Positions 9,586-17,031 of a stretch of 17,219 bases of DNA are shown one piece after another. How positions within the stretch are numbered: position 1 is the stretch's first letter; the number at the start of each line of letters is the position of its first letter. Source of the stretch: an uncultured Spirochaetia bacterium (GTDB lineage Bacteria; Spirochaetota; UBA6919); the NCBI GenBank assembly GCA_913053665.1, contig CAJXGR010000023.1, positions 1-17,219 of the forward strand, read 5' to 3'. A program made the position numbers and the translations under genes. The notes under the pieces were generated by a model. That model did no database searches. It was not told the origin of the DNA and was given only the letters and a program-made list of their open reading frames with translations.

Positions 9586-9597
9586 TTTACTAGTAAA
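9586..9597. promoter_or_regulatory. 12-bp perfect palindrome TTTACTAGTAAA, possible operator in the exbD leader
   Basis: TTTACTAGTAAA reads the same on both strands. It lies between the predicted transcription start (about 9609) and the exbD start codon (9571). Its core ACTAGT recurs at 9613-9618, overlapping the -10 hexamer, with centres 24 bases apart. Two core copies, one at the -10 and one in the leader, are compatible with a repressor-binding arrangement. The regulator is unknown, and the AT-rich core makes chance occurrence possible. Confidence 0.3.
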
Positions 9598-9615
9598 GTC
9601 AATTCTATACTCACT

Positions 9616-9643
9616 AGTATAACACTTATCGGCTAATTGTCAA
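9616..9643 (-). promoter_or_regulatory. sigma-70-type promoter for exbD-tamB
   Basis: On the minus strand TTGACA (9638-9643) is a perfect -35 hexamer, followed after 16 bases by TATACT (9616-9621), five of six matches to TATAAT. Transcription would begin near 9609, about 38 bases before the exbD ATG. No other strong promoter is visible before tamB, so this probably serves both genes. Confidence 0.65.
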
Positions 9644-9700
9644 CCTCAAATATTTGGTGGTGCCAAAATAGTTAGGGGTGGAAAATCTGTTCACCAAGAT

Positions 9701-9773
9701 GTCATGGTGAGCCTGTCGAACCATATGTCGATTATTTTTTAAGCGAACAACCCTTCGGCAAGCCCAGGATGAC
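9701..9773. repeat. interspersed palindromic (REP/MITE-like) hairpin repeat
   Basis: The left arm GTCATGGTGAGCCTGTCGAA (9701-9720) is mirrored by the right arm (about 9750-9773), whose reverse complement begins GTCATCCTGGGCTTGCCGAA. About 15 of 21 positions match, and several mismatches are G-T wobbles in RNA. The loop is about 30 bases and AT-rich. The arm sequence resembles a short palindromic repeat that I recognise as scattered between genes in many environmental bacterial genomes; in translation it gives spurious peptides containing MVRQAHHD. Only one copy is in this window. It lies between rmuC (ending at 9830) and the exbD promoter (9616-9643). Confidence 0.6.
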
Positions 9774-9829
9774 AATTTAAAAGCCTTTTGGGCTATCACT
9801 AACTTTATTATCACTACCAAAAATCTAAT

Positions 9830-10915
9830 TTATTCTATTCCTCTTTGCTTCCTTAAATCCTCTACTTGTCTGAGCTGAACTTCTAATTTATTCTTCCGTG
9901 TGGACGTCAACGTGTGAAACTCACTTTGAGCGTCCTCCAGCTTTTTCCCAAGTTTATCAAAAGACGCAATGAACTCTCCCCACTGCTTTTCAAAGGCCGT
10001 CAGACAATTCAGTATCTCTGAGGCGGTATTTTCAAGGTGGAAATTATCCATCGCCTGTCTGATCACCACAAGAATCGCATAAAGGGTCAGGGGTGAGCAA
10101 AATATCACCTTCTTTTTTAAAGCATCATCTAAAATATCTCGATCATGTTCATGGATAAAGGAGTAAACCTGTTCATTGGGTATAAATAAGATAACAAAAT
10201 CAACTGTATTTTCTTTCGGATTGATGTAATCTCTGGTGATGACTTCCTTGATCCGATCTTTGACATCCCTCAAGAATTGCTTTTTATATTGATTTCTATC
10301 AGCTTCGCTTTCTGTTTCGCTATACTTTAAGTAATTATTAAAAGGGAACTTGACATCCATGTTGATTATTTTCTCTTGAGGTAAAAAGAAAGTAAAATCA
10401 GGTCTCTGACCGCTTTCTTGAGTCATTTGTTTTTGATAATTAATCCCCTCAATAAATCCGGAAAGCTTTAAGACATCTTCCGCCATCCGTTCGCCCCATT
10501 GACCTCTCGCCTTTTTATCCGACAAGACAGAAGATAAGTGGCTGGTTGTCTCCTGGAGTCGATGAGTCTGTTCAGTAGTCCGTTTTAACTCATTGGTGAT
10601 TTCGCCAAACTTTTTTTCCCTATCCTTCTCAAAGTCTGTCACAACTTTATGGACTTCTTTCAGGCTGTCATTCATCACTTCAAGGGTTTGATCAATGAGT
10701 TTTTTCTTGCCTTCAAGGTTTTTTTCACCCATTTGGGTTTGTCCCATGAGTTTATCATTGGCAAGCTTTAAAAACTCATCCGTATTATGGGATAAAGCTT
10801 CTTTGGATAGATGGCCAAAAGTCTTTTCCAGATTCCTTTTGTTGATCATATTAATGATAAAAACAAGGACTACACCGGTTATCACCCCTGCCATATAGTA
10901 AATGATTGGTTCCAT
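9830..10915 (-). CDS. rmuC: DNA recombination protein RmuC homologue
   Basis: A 361-residue RmuC-family protein. RmuC limits recombination at inverted repeats in E. coli, and the family carries a nuclease-like core related to the PD-(D/E)xK fold. An N-terminal hydrophobic helix (about 4-23) should anchor it to the membrane. It is followed by a long charged coiled coil (about 28-130). The core then shows RGQWGERMAED (137-147), RPDF (171-174) and MDVKFPF (186-192), supplying the acidic residues and Lys expected of the nuclease fold. A second helical region ends the protein. E. coli RmuC is longer (about 475 residues), so the coiled-coil portion is short here. AAGGG (10926-10930) lies 10 bases before the ATG, and a promoter is seen at 10955-10983. 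It is not adjacent to recQ, though both act on DNA structures. Confidence 0.93.
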   Translation of the reverse strand: MEPIIYYMAGVITGVVLVFIINMINKRNLEKTFGHLSKEALSHNTDEFLKLANDKLMGQTQMGEKNLEGKKKLIDQTLEVMNDSLKEVHKVVTDFEKDREKKFGEITNELKRTTEQTHRLQETTSHLSSVLSDKKARGQWGERMAEDVLKLSGFIEGINYQKQMTQESGQRPDFTFFLPQEKIINMDVKFPFNNYLKYSETESEADRNQYKKQFLRDVKDRIKEVITRDYINPKENTVDFVILFIPNEQVYSFIHEHDRDILDDALKKKVIFCSPLTLYAILVVIRQAMDNFHLENTASEILNCLTAFEKQWGEFIASFDKLGKKLEDAQSEFHTLTSTRKNKLEVQLRQVEDLRKQRGIE

Positions 10916-10954
10916 TCAGTTTTTTCCCTTCTCCCTATATATTAAAATTGCTAT

Positions 10955-10983
10955 AGAATACAAACCGTTGTAGGTTGAATCAA
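10955..10983 (-). promoter_or_regulatory. sigma-70-type promoter for rmuC
   Basis: On the minus strand TTGATT (10978-10983) and TATTCT (10955-10960) are separated by exactly 17 bases. Transcription would start near 10948, giving a leader of about 32 bases that contains the purine-rich ribosome-binding region. This suggests rmuC is transcribed independently of the upstream cyclase gene. Confidence 0.5.
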
Positions 10984-11042
10984 TCCTGGGCAAGTCAAAA
11001 CGTCTGGATGAGGTGAGGAAAAGGATTCCAAATAATAGGAGG

Positions 11043-12683
11043 TCACACAGTCTGAGCAGTACTTGAATCATCTGGAACCCCATTAAAATCAGGGTAGTGG
11101 GAGTCCTTAACGCCGTAAATCTTTACCGGTATGTTCTTTCCCTTCACATGAACTACATCCAGATACTCTAAATCAAATTGATCTTTGACTTCTTCATAGA
11201 TCGACTCGGAAATGAGGATCTTGTGGGGAAACTGTTTGGTTAAGCCTTCCAGGCGGCTGGCCAGATTCACCGTATCCCCAATAACTGTATACTCCATGCG
11301 TTTTTCTGAGCCAATGTTACCGGCTAAGACATCCCCTGAATTGATGCCTATACCAATATCTATGGTGGATAAACCCCTGTTTTTACGCCGATCATTGAAG
11401 AGTTTGAGGTTCTGGATCATCTCAATCCCTGTCTGAAGAGCTCGTCTGGGATCGTCCTCATGAGTAATGGGTGCTCCAAAGATCGCCATGATAGCATCCC
11501 CAATAAACTTATCCAGCGTACCTTCGTGCTTGAAAATAACGTCAATCATAATGTCAAAGTACTCATTCAAGAGTTCCACCACTTCCTCCGGCTGGGATCG
11601 TTCGGATAGAGTGGTAAAATTGCGTATATCGGAAAACAAGACGGTCGCTTTCTGCCGCTTACCCTGAAGACTCACCTCATTATTAAGGATCTGTTCAGCC
11701 ACTTCTTTACTAACATATTGGGTCAATGTGCTTTTCATACGCTTTTCGCTGGTGATGTCCTCTATCACAAGGAGTTGCCCAATGCTAACGTTCTTGGTCT
11801 TTGTGGGATGCTTGACATTCAGATTAATGTGGCTTGTTTTTCCCTTTTGATCGATGTAGTCAATATCAAAGAGCTGGATCATGTGACTGGAAACCTGTGC
11901 CCTTTGGATGGCTTCCATAATGCCTTGATTTTTATCACGGAAAATAACCTTGTAATCTCTATCCATCAATTCGTTAGAGGGGATCCCAAGGATGTTGGAA
12001 GCAGACTGGTTTACTGTGATGACCTTCCCATCAAGATTAAAGGTCAAGACACCGTTGTGAATGTTTTCTAATATGGTTTCGTTAAGATTCTTTTCGGCTA
12101 AGACCTCCTCATAAAGCTTGGCATTTTCCAGGGCAATGGCGGCTAGTGAGGAAAAGGCACCCAGTAACATCTCGTCCTGCTTGGTAAAAGGCGTCCCTTC
12201 CAGATTATTCAGCACCTGGGTGACCCCAACAATCTTGTCAGCGTTGTTTTTAAGGGGCATGGTGAGGATGGTATTCGTCTTATACCCTGTTTTCTTGTCA
12301 AAAGCCGAGTTGAATCGAGGGTCTTTGTAGGCTTCAGGGATATTAATGGTTTCCCCTGTTTTGGCCACATGGCCTGCGATCCCCACTCCAACGGGAAAAC
12401 GTATCTCATCACTTCCTTGAGCCACGTAGGAGACGCACTCATTCTTGTTTTCATCAATGATAAACAGAGTGCTGCGATCGGCATTCATCACGATGGTGAC
12501 ATTCTGCATGATACTCTCAATCAATGCTCTAAGATGCATCTCGGACATGATGTTCCTGGAGACATCCAAAAGCTTGTTAAGCTTGGCTTTTGTGTGTTCC
12601 AGATCACGGATTTCCCTTTTACGCCGTTGATAGCTACTTATCTTTTTTGGGACTTTATTGTTAGATCGTTTAAGTTTATTCAT
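11043..12683 (-). CDS. soluble class III adenylate cyclase with GAF and PAS sensor domains
   Basis: A 546-residue cytoplasmic signalling enzyme predicted to make cAMP from ATP. Domains in order: a basic coiled-coil start (1-40), a GAF domain (about 41-192), a PAS domain (about 200-312), a short linker helix, and the cyclase catalytic domain (about 345-525). Both metal-binding aspartates are present, Asp352 in FSDIRNFT and Asp396 in DKFIGDAIMA. So are the adenine-selecting residues Lys392 and Asp470 (in YTVIGDTVNLASR), and the transition-state pair Asn473 and Arg477. This set matches active homodimeric adenylate cyclases and argues against guanylate specificity. No membrane helix is seen. GAF and PAS ligands cannot be read from sequence; GAF could bind a cyclic nucleotide or other small molecule. 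The ATG at 12681-12683 has no clear ribosome-binding site. Flanking spacers of 127 and 237 bases suggest a monocistronic gene. Confidence 0.93.
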   Translation of the reverse strand: MNKLKRSNNKVPKKISSYQRRKREIRDLEHTKAKLNKLLDVSRNIMSEMHLRALIESIMQNVTIVMNADRSTLFIIDENKNECVSYVAQGSDEIRFPVGVGIAGHVAKTGETINIPEAYKDPRFNSAFDKKTGYKTNTILTMPLKNNADKIVGVTQVLNNLEGTPFTKQDEMLLGAFSSLAAIALENAKLYEEVLAEKNLNETILENIHNGVLTFNLDGKVITVNQSASNILGIPSNELMDRDYKVIFRDKNQGIMEAIQRAQVSSHMIQLFDIDYIDQKGKTSHINLNVKHPTKTKNVSIGQLLVIEDITSEKRMKSTLTQYVSKEVAEQILNNEVSLQGKRQKATVLFSDIRNFTTLSERSQPEEVVELLNEYFDIMIDVIFKHEGTLDKFIGDAIMAIFGAPITHEDDPRRALQTGIEMIQNLKLFNDRRKNRGLSTIDIGIGINSGDVLAGNIGSEKRMEYTVIGDTVNLASRLEGLTKQFPHKILISESIYEEVKDQFDLEYLDVVHVKGKNIPVKIYGVKDSHYPDFNGVPDDSSTAQTV

Positions 12684-12920
12684 TTCTAATATATCACGTT
12701 AAAAAATTAGGCTATTTATCTAAGTGATGACCCGTAAATGTTGTTCATATAGTATTGATTATATACTGAAATAATTATCATAAACCTGGCCGTTAGAAGG
12801 GATCAATTAATGATAAATAAGAAACTTGGCAAATCATACTCTAAGAAAAGTAACCATTTAATCAGAAATATCAATTAAAAAAACAGATAAATTACTTTTC
12901 CCAGGTTCTTAGGGTTAGAC
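12684..12920. other. AT-rich intergenic region between the cyclase and ACT genes
   Basis: 237 bases upstream of the cyclase and downstream of the ACT gene, both on the minus strand. It is strongly AT-rich. It contains a TATAAT on the minus strand (12758-12763) without a good -35 at the right distance, so the cyclase promoter is not assignable. No ORF with a start signal, no RNA gene and no convincing terminator are visible. Confidence 0.4.
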
Positions 12921-13325
12921 TCAGTTAGTCAGATGCTTTTTCATCATCTCCAGACCTTTTTTGGGGTCTGAGACCTTCAGGATTAAAGCTGAATTGCCGC
13001 TTCCCTGGCATTCGCTGCCATAAATATAGTCAATGTTAATGGATTCCTGAGAAAGGATTTGGGCGATTCGCTTAAGCTCTCCAGGCTGACGGGTTACTTC
13101 TGCCTGTAGAACATCGCTTTCGATTACAACGATCCCGTTATCCCCCAGGACATGGGTGCATTTCTTGGGATCATCAACAACAAGACGGATGACAGCATGA
13201 TCCACAGCGTCTGTCACACTGATGCCAAGAATAGTGATGTTGGACTCTTCTAATAGGCCTGAGAACTTGGCAAGATTTCCAGCCTTGTTTTCCATGAAAA
13301 CAGATAGTTGTTTCTTGATTTCCAT
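12921..13325 (-). CDS. tandem ACT-domain protein (amino-acid-binding regulatory type)
   Basis: A 134-residue protein made of two ACT domains and nothing else. The first spans about 5-66 (core MENKAGNLAKFSGLLEES), the second about 72-132 (core RQPGELKRIAQILSQ). ACT domains commonly bind amino acids at dimer interfaces and regulate metabolic enzymes. Stand-alone two-ACT proteins occur in many bacteria, often near acetate- or amino-acid-metabolism genes, but no such neighbour is present here, so ligand and target are unknown. The start is well supported: AAGGAG (13332-13337) sits 6 bases before the ATG. The gene is transcribed away from the SLOG-family gene, and a perfect palindrome lies in the shared upstream region, beside a minus-strand TATAAT (13390-13395). 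Family assignment is firm; role is not. Confidence 0.88.
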   Translation of the reverse strand: MEIKKQLSVFMENKAGNLAKFSGLLEESNITILGISVTDAVDHAVIRLVVDDPKKCTHVLGDNGIVVIESDVLQAEVTRQPGELKRIAQILSQESINIDYIYGSECQGSGNSALILKVSDPKKGLEMMKKHLTN

Positions 13326-13397
13326 AATGGACTCCTTAAAACACGATGATAAAAAAAAAGGAAAGTGGACATTATTTGATCTGTGTGGTATTATATT

Positions 13398-13413
13398 ATG
13401 AAGTATACTTCAT
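13398..13413. promoter_or_regulatory. 16-bp perfect palindrome, candidate operator between divergent genes
   Basis: ATGAAGTATACTTCAT is identical to its reverse complement. It lies between the divergent ACT gene (start 13325) and SLOG-family gene (start 13463). It sits immediately upstream of a minus-strand TATAAT (13390-13395), so it would occupy the -35/-10 spacer of an ACT-gene promoter. That is a typical place for a dimeric repressor or activator to bind. No regulator gene is adjacent. Confidence 0.45.
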
Positions 13414-13462
13414 TTAAGGAATCTTGTCAATACAAATTCATATCTTAATGTTGGGAAGGACT

Positions 13463-14011
13463 ATGTCAAGAATCATACAGGTGGTTGTGATTGGTAATAA
13501 TTTCGCGAGTCCGGGCGATAAGAAATTAGCCTATGAGACGGGTAAAATCATAGGAGAAAGTGGGGCGTTATTGATCACAGGGGGAAAACAGGGGGTCATG
13601 AAACACTCCAGTAGAGGGGCAAAGGACGTTGGAGGCTTGGTTTTGTCGATCCTTCCTGATCCAGGCCTTGAGGATGCGAATGAGTATAGTGATTTTGTGA
13701 TCCCTACTGGAATAGGCTATGCCAGGAATCTGGTGAATGTTCTCGCCGGTGATCTTGTTGTGGCCATAGGTGGAGGGGCTGGGACTTTATCCGAACTGGC
13801 TTACGCATGGCAGTTTGATAAACTTATCTTTGCTTTCACATGCAGTGGATGGAGTCAGCAGTTGGCTGAACGGAAAAAGGTGGATGACAAACGGAAAAAA
13901 GAGATTATATCCATTGATACCATGGATGACTTCGAGAGACAGTATTTCGATTGGCTGAACAGTATGATAAAAAAGGGCCATACAACGATCCAGTCAAAGA
14001 TTCATAAATAG
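13463..14011 (+). CDS. SLOG-superfamily (TIGR00725/LOG-like) Rossmann-fold protein
   Basis: 182 residues from the ATG at 13463. The SLOG superfamily (SMF/DprA-LOG) includes cytokinin-activating LOG phosphoribohydrolases and nucleotide-binding sensors. Visible motifs are an N-terminal Rossmann strand (IIQVVVIG), TGGKQGVM (39-46), RGAKDVGG (51-58), the Arg-Asn of GYARN (85-89) and GGGAGTLSE (103-111). The last corresponds to the PGGxGTxxE motif of LOG proteins, but with Gly for Pro, as in the TIGR00725 subgroup. Catalysis on nucleoside monophosphates is possible but not shown. An upstream in-frame TTG (13424) would add 13 residues that are not part of the fold. The ATG at 13463 has GGGAAGGA just before it (13453-13460, spacing short) and gives the expected N-terminus. 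hemC follows 70 bases later on the same strand, so co-transcription is possible. Confidence 0.82.
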   Translation: MSRIIQVVVIGNNFASPGDKKLAYETGKIIGESGALLITGGKQGVMKHSSRGAKDVGGLVLSILPDPGLEDANEYSDFVIPTGIGYARNLVNVLAGDLVVAIGGGAGTLSELAYAWQFDKLIFAFTCSGWSQQLAERKKVDDKRKKEIISIDTMDDFERQYFDWLNSMIKKGHTTIQSKIHK

Positions 14012-14034
14012 AGGATTCTTTTAAACTTCAAAGA

Positions 14035-14058
14035 ATGGATCTATCACGGTTGATCCAT
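14035..14058 (+). other. small stem-loop ahead of hemC
   Basis: ATGGATC (14035-14041) and GATCCAT (14052-14058) form a perfect 7-bp stem with a 10-base loop, between the SLOG-family stop and the hemC start. No T-tract follows, so it is not a standard terminator. It could affect hemC translation or transcript processing, but it is short enough to be chance. Confidence 0.25.
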
Positions 14059-14081
14059 CCTGTAAATCAATGGAAATTACT

Positions 14082-15038
14082 ATGACTCAAAGAAATATAA
14101 CGATCGCAACACGAGGCTCTGAACTGGCCCTCATCCAGAGTAATTACGTTAAAGACTGGATAGAAAAGGAATATGAGGATATTCAAGTCCATCTCAATAT
14201 TATTAAAACCACGGGGGATAAAATCCTCGACTCCCCCCTCTCACAGGTGGGTGAGAAAGGTTTGTTTGTAAAGGAAATCGAGGAATCCCTTATCAGTGGG
14301 GAGAGTGACCTGGCTGTCCACAGCATGAAAGATGTCCTCACCACATTACCCGAGGGTCTTCATGTTGTAGCCGTTGGTGAGAGGGAGGATCCACGGGATG
14401 TACTCATATCAAAGCGCTACAGTCAGCTGGACGACCTCCCTAAATCGGCCCGCATCGGGACGAGTAGCCTAAGACGAAGGGTCCAGCTACTCCACCATTA
14501 TCCTGAACTGGAGATTGTGGATCTGAGAGGGAACTTGAACACTCGCCTAAAGAAGCTGGAGTCTGAGGGGTTGGATGGCATTATATTAGCCGCCGCCGGA
14601 GTGAATAGAATGGGTTGGGCTGATCGAATCAGCGAGTACATTGATCCTGGTGTCTGCATCCCAGCAGTGAGCCAAGGTGCCATAGGTTTGGAGTGCCGTG
14701 TAGAGGATGACTTCATAAATGGACTCCTGAAACCTTTCAATCATTACGTGACTCAAGTGTGCCTAACAGCAGAGAGATCTTTCATGAGGTGTTTGGAAGG
14801 AGGCTGTCAGGTTCCCATCGGCGGCTATGCCTACATGAATGGGATTACAGATGCGATCATTTACATGGATGTGATGGTGGCTTCTTTGGATGGACAGACC
14901 ATGCTAAAGGAGCAGCGTGTGGGCCAGTTGACTCTCCCATACAATGACTTTGCTGAAGCTTTTGGTATAATGCTAGCTGATACGCTTGTTGAAAGGGGGG
15001 CTGATAAAATCCTGAGTGAGATCCGTGATTCATCATAA
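14082..15038 (+). CDS. hemC: hydroxymethylbilane synthase (porphobilinogen deaminase)
   Basis: A 318-residue cytoplasmic enzyme that joins four porphobilinogen units into hydroxymethylbilane, the linear tetrapyrrole precursor of heme and related compounds. Conserved blocks are all present: ATRGSELAL near the N-terminus, GEKGLFVKEIEE, AVHSMKD with the catalytic aspartate, GTSSLRRRVQL and DLRGNLNTRL lining the active site, AVSQGAIGLECR, and LEGGCQVPIG, whose Cys carries the dipyrromethane cofactor. An in-frame ATG at 14070 would add four residues. The ATG at 14082 is preferred because it has GGA seven bases upstream and because it numbers the catalytic Asp as 84 and the cofactor Cys as 242, as in the E. 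coli enzyme. Length is normal. No other heme gene lies in the window, so it is not in a hem cluster here. It sits downstream of the SLOG-family gene. Confidence 0.97.
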   Translation: MTQRNITIATRGSELALIQSNYVKDWIEKEYEDIQVHLNIIKTTGDKILDSPLSQVGEKGLFVKEIEESLISGESDLAVHSMKDVLTTLPEGLHVVAVGEREDPRDVLISKRYSQLDDLPKSARIGTSSLRRRVQLLHHYPELEIVDLRGNLNTRLKKLESEGLDGIILAAAGVNRMGWADRISEYIDPGVCIPAVSQGAIGLECRVEDDFINGLLKPFNHYVTQVCLTAERSFMRCLEGGCQVPIGGYAYMNGITDAIIYMDVMVASLDGQTMLKEQRVGQLTLPYNDFAEAFGIMLADTLVERGADKILSEIRDSS

Positions 15039-15070
15039 TATGAATTATTCGATGTCTTCACTATTTTTTC

Positions 15071-15099
15071 TTGCATTTTGAGGCAATTGCAATTATAAT
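15071..15099 (+). promoter_or_regulatory. sigma-70-type promoter for the chemoreceptor gene
   Basis: TTGCAT (15071-15076) and a perfect TATAAT (15094-15099) are separated by 17 bases. Transcription would begin near 15106, about 24 bases before the chemoreceptor ATG. GCAATTGC, an 8-bp palindrome, lies in the spacer. No flagellar sigma-28-type promoter is visible, so this receptor appears to be under housekeeping control. Confidence 0.6.
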
Positions 15100-15129
15100 T
15101 CCCTGTGTTTACTAAATCCAGGAGAGAAA

Positions 15130-17016
15130 ATGTCGCTAAAAAAAGTATTTTTACCCCTTTATGGTTTATCCATCTTGATTTTGATCGCCCTCATTTTGTT
15201 CACTTATTTACTGTTTCAAGCAGAAAATGAGCTGGAAAAGGCCCAAATCACCCGCTACAAATCCTATCTACTGGCTGATGAACTTCGTCAAAGCTCGGAT
15301 GACCTGACCAGATACGCAAGAAGCTATGTGGTCACGACGGATCCCACGTGGGAGAAAAAGTATTGGGATCTTCTGGATGTACGCAACGGGAAAAAACCCC
15401 GTCCAGACGGTCGTAGCATCCCACTAAAACAGCTCATGAAAGAGGCAGGCTTTACTGAGAAGGAACTTGCAAAACTGAAGGAAGCGGAAGACAAGGCCAA
15501 CGCTCTTGTCACAACAGAAATCATTGCTATAAACGCTGTGAAAGGACGTTATGATAATGGTAATGGGGAATATGTGATCCAAAAAGAACCAGACCTTGAC
15601 ATGGCACGACGGATTATGTTTGACAAAAAGTATCATGATGACAAGCTTCTTATCATGAAACCAGTCCATGATGCAACAGACCAGGTAGATGGACGTACCA
15701 AAGAACAAGTCAAGGCCCTGGGTGGACAAACTTATCTATACATTGTTTCTATAGCCATCATCATTCTCTTTTTAGTGATCTTTATGGCTATGAATATCGC
15801 CATGATCCGTAGAGTGTTGAAAGAGCTGGGGGATGAGCCGGCAACGATACGGGAAATGGTTTATCAGGTCGCCAGCGGGAATCTGGATATTGATATTGAC
15901 ACTCACATCTCTGAGGAAGATGATCACAGCGTTTATACTGCCTTAAAACTGATGGTTGGAAACCTGAATGATCTCATCCAGAAGATCAAAAAGAACACCA
16001 ATGGCACCAAAAGAATCAGTGAGGACTTAGCCATCACTTCAGAAGGGTCAGCCAGCTCTCTGGGACAAATACGCGTCAATATGGATCAGCTAAAGGATAA
16101 AACACGCCATCTGGCCAGCGAAATAGAACAGTCTTCACAGGATGTGGATCATGTCAAAAGCTTTGTGTCCCATGTGAATCAACAGATATCATCCCAATCC
16201 ACGGCTATCAGTGAGTCCTCTACAGCCATTGAGGAGATGTCCTCCTCCATACAGAGTATTGCAAAAATATCTGATGAAAAGCTACAGGTTGTCAATGAAT
16301 TAGAGAAAACAGCTTCAGCGGGGGAAAATGAGATGAATGACAGTGTGGAAATGATCAAAAAGGTGGCTGACTCAGCCAAAGTCATGATCGATATGATTGG
16401 CGTGATCAATGGCATTGCAGAACAAACCAACCTTCTGGCTATGAATGCTGCCATAGAAGCCGCTCACGCTGGGGATTCAGGTAAAGGCTTTGCCGTTGTG
16501 GCTGATGAAATCAGAAAATTGGCTGAAGACACATCCAAAAACTCAAAAGAAATATCCAATTCTCTAAAAGAAGTGATTCACTATATCCAAATATCTGAAG
16601 AATCCACGGGCAAAACGGGAAAATCCTTTGTGGATATAGTAAGTGGTGTAAAAGATGTGACCCAAAGCATGCTGGAAATCAAAAACGCCATGCAGGAATT
16701 AGCCCTTGGGAGCAATGAGATATTGAAATCCTTAAGTTCTATCGTCCAGTTGACGGATGGGGTGAAAAGCTCGTCCAAAGAGATGGATCAATCTGTTGAG
16801 AATATTACAACCTCAATGAGTCGGGTCACAAAGATTTCCATGGAAACCCAGATCGGTATGGAAGATGTGGCCAGTGGTGTCAACGAGCTCAGTCAATCGG
16901 CTGAAAGCGTATCTCAGTTTGGTGCTGAAAATATGGGACGTGTGGGCGAGTTAGAAGAGCTTGTAGGCCAGTTTAAAGTCCGTGTGAATCAGACTGCCAT
17001 AACTGAAAGGGTCTAA
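15130..17016 (+). CDS. methyl-accepting chemotaxis protein
   Basis: A 628-residue transmembrane chemoreceptor that signals to a CheA-CheW complex. A membrane helix (about 8-29) is followed by a periplasmic sensor of about 170 residues, a second helix (about 201-224) and a HAMP-type linker (about 225-285, including LGDEPATIREMV). The long helical signalling hairpin occupies about 330-610, with its tip at EQTNLLAMNAAIEAAHAG (431-448) and continuing GKGFAVVADEIRKLAE. The periplasmic region is helical and contains RYARSYVVTTDPTWEKKYWD and a GKKPRPDG segment. It looks like a conserved helical-bundle sensor rather than a Cache domain, but its ligand is unknown. There is no C-terminal CheR-binding pentapeptide. 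AGGAG (15120-15124) lies 5 bases before the ATG. No che or flagellar gene is nearby, so it is an orphan receptor here. Confidence 0.95.
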   Translation: MSLKKVFLPLYGLSILILIALILFTYLLFQAENELEKAQITRYKSYLLADELRQSSDDLTRYARSYVVTTDPTWEKKYWDLLDVRNGKKPRPDGRSIPLKQLMKEAGFTEKELAKLKEAEDKANALVTTEIIAINAVKGRYDNGNGEYVIQKEPDLDMARRIMFDKKYHDDKLLIMKPVHDATDQVDGRTKEQVKALGGQTYLYIVSIAIIILFLVIFMAMNIAMIRRVLKELGDEPATIREMVYQVASGNLDIDIDTHISEEDDHSVYTALKLMVGNLNDLIQKIKKNTNGTKRISEDLAITSEGSASSLGQIRVNMDQLKDKTRHLASEIEQSSQDVDHVKSFVSHVNQQISSQSTAISESSTAIEEMSSSIQSIAKISDEKLQVVNELEKTASAGENEMNDSVEMIKKVADSAKVMIDMIGVINGIAEQTNLLAMNAAIEAAHAGDSGKGFAVVADEIRKLAEDTSKNSKEISNSLKEVIHYIQISEESTGKTGKSFVDIVSGVKDVTQSMLEIKNAMQELALGSNEILKSLSSIVQLTDGVKSSSKEMDQSVENITTSMSRVTKISMETQIGMEDVASGVNELSQSAESVSQFGAENMGRVGELEELVGQFKVRVNQTAITERV

Positions 17017-17031
17017 GGAGTGATCCCGCCC

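Noticed and set aside
9779..9794. possible minus-strand rmuC terminator, AGCC-caaaa-GGCTTTT
   Set aside because: The stem is only 4 bp and the T-run is four bases; too weak to call.
9626..9820. 64-codon minus-strand frame containing MVRQAHHD
   Set aside because: It is read through the hairpin repeat and the exbD promoter; this peptide is a known artefact of translating that repeat type.
46..9820. 12-base match TATCACTACCAA at 46-57 and 9809-9820
   Set aside because: A match of this length is expected by chance several times in a window this size, and the flanks do not extend it.
15024..15068. hairpin ATTCAT/ATGAAT at the hemC stop with a later run of T
   Set aside because: The stem is pure AT apart from one G-C pair, and the T-run is about 20 bases away, so it does not have terminator geometry.
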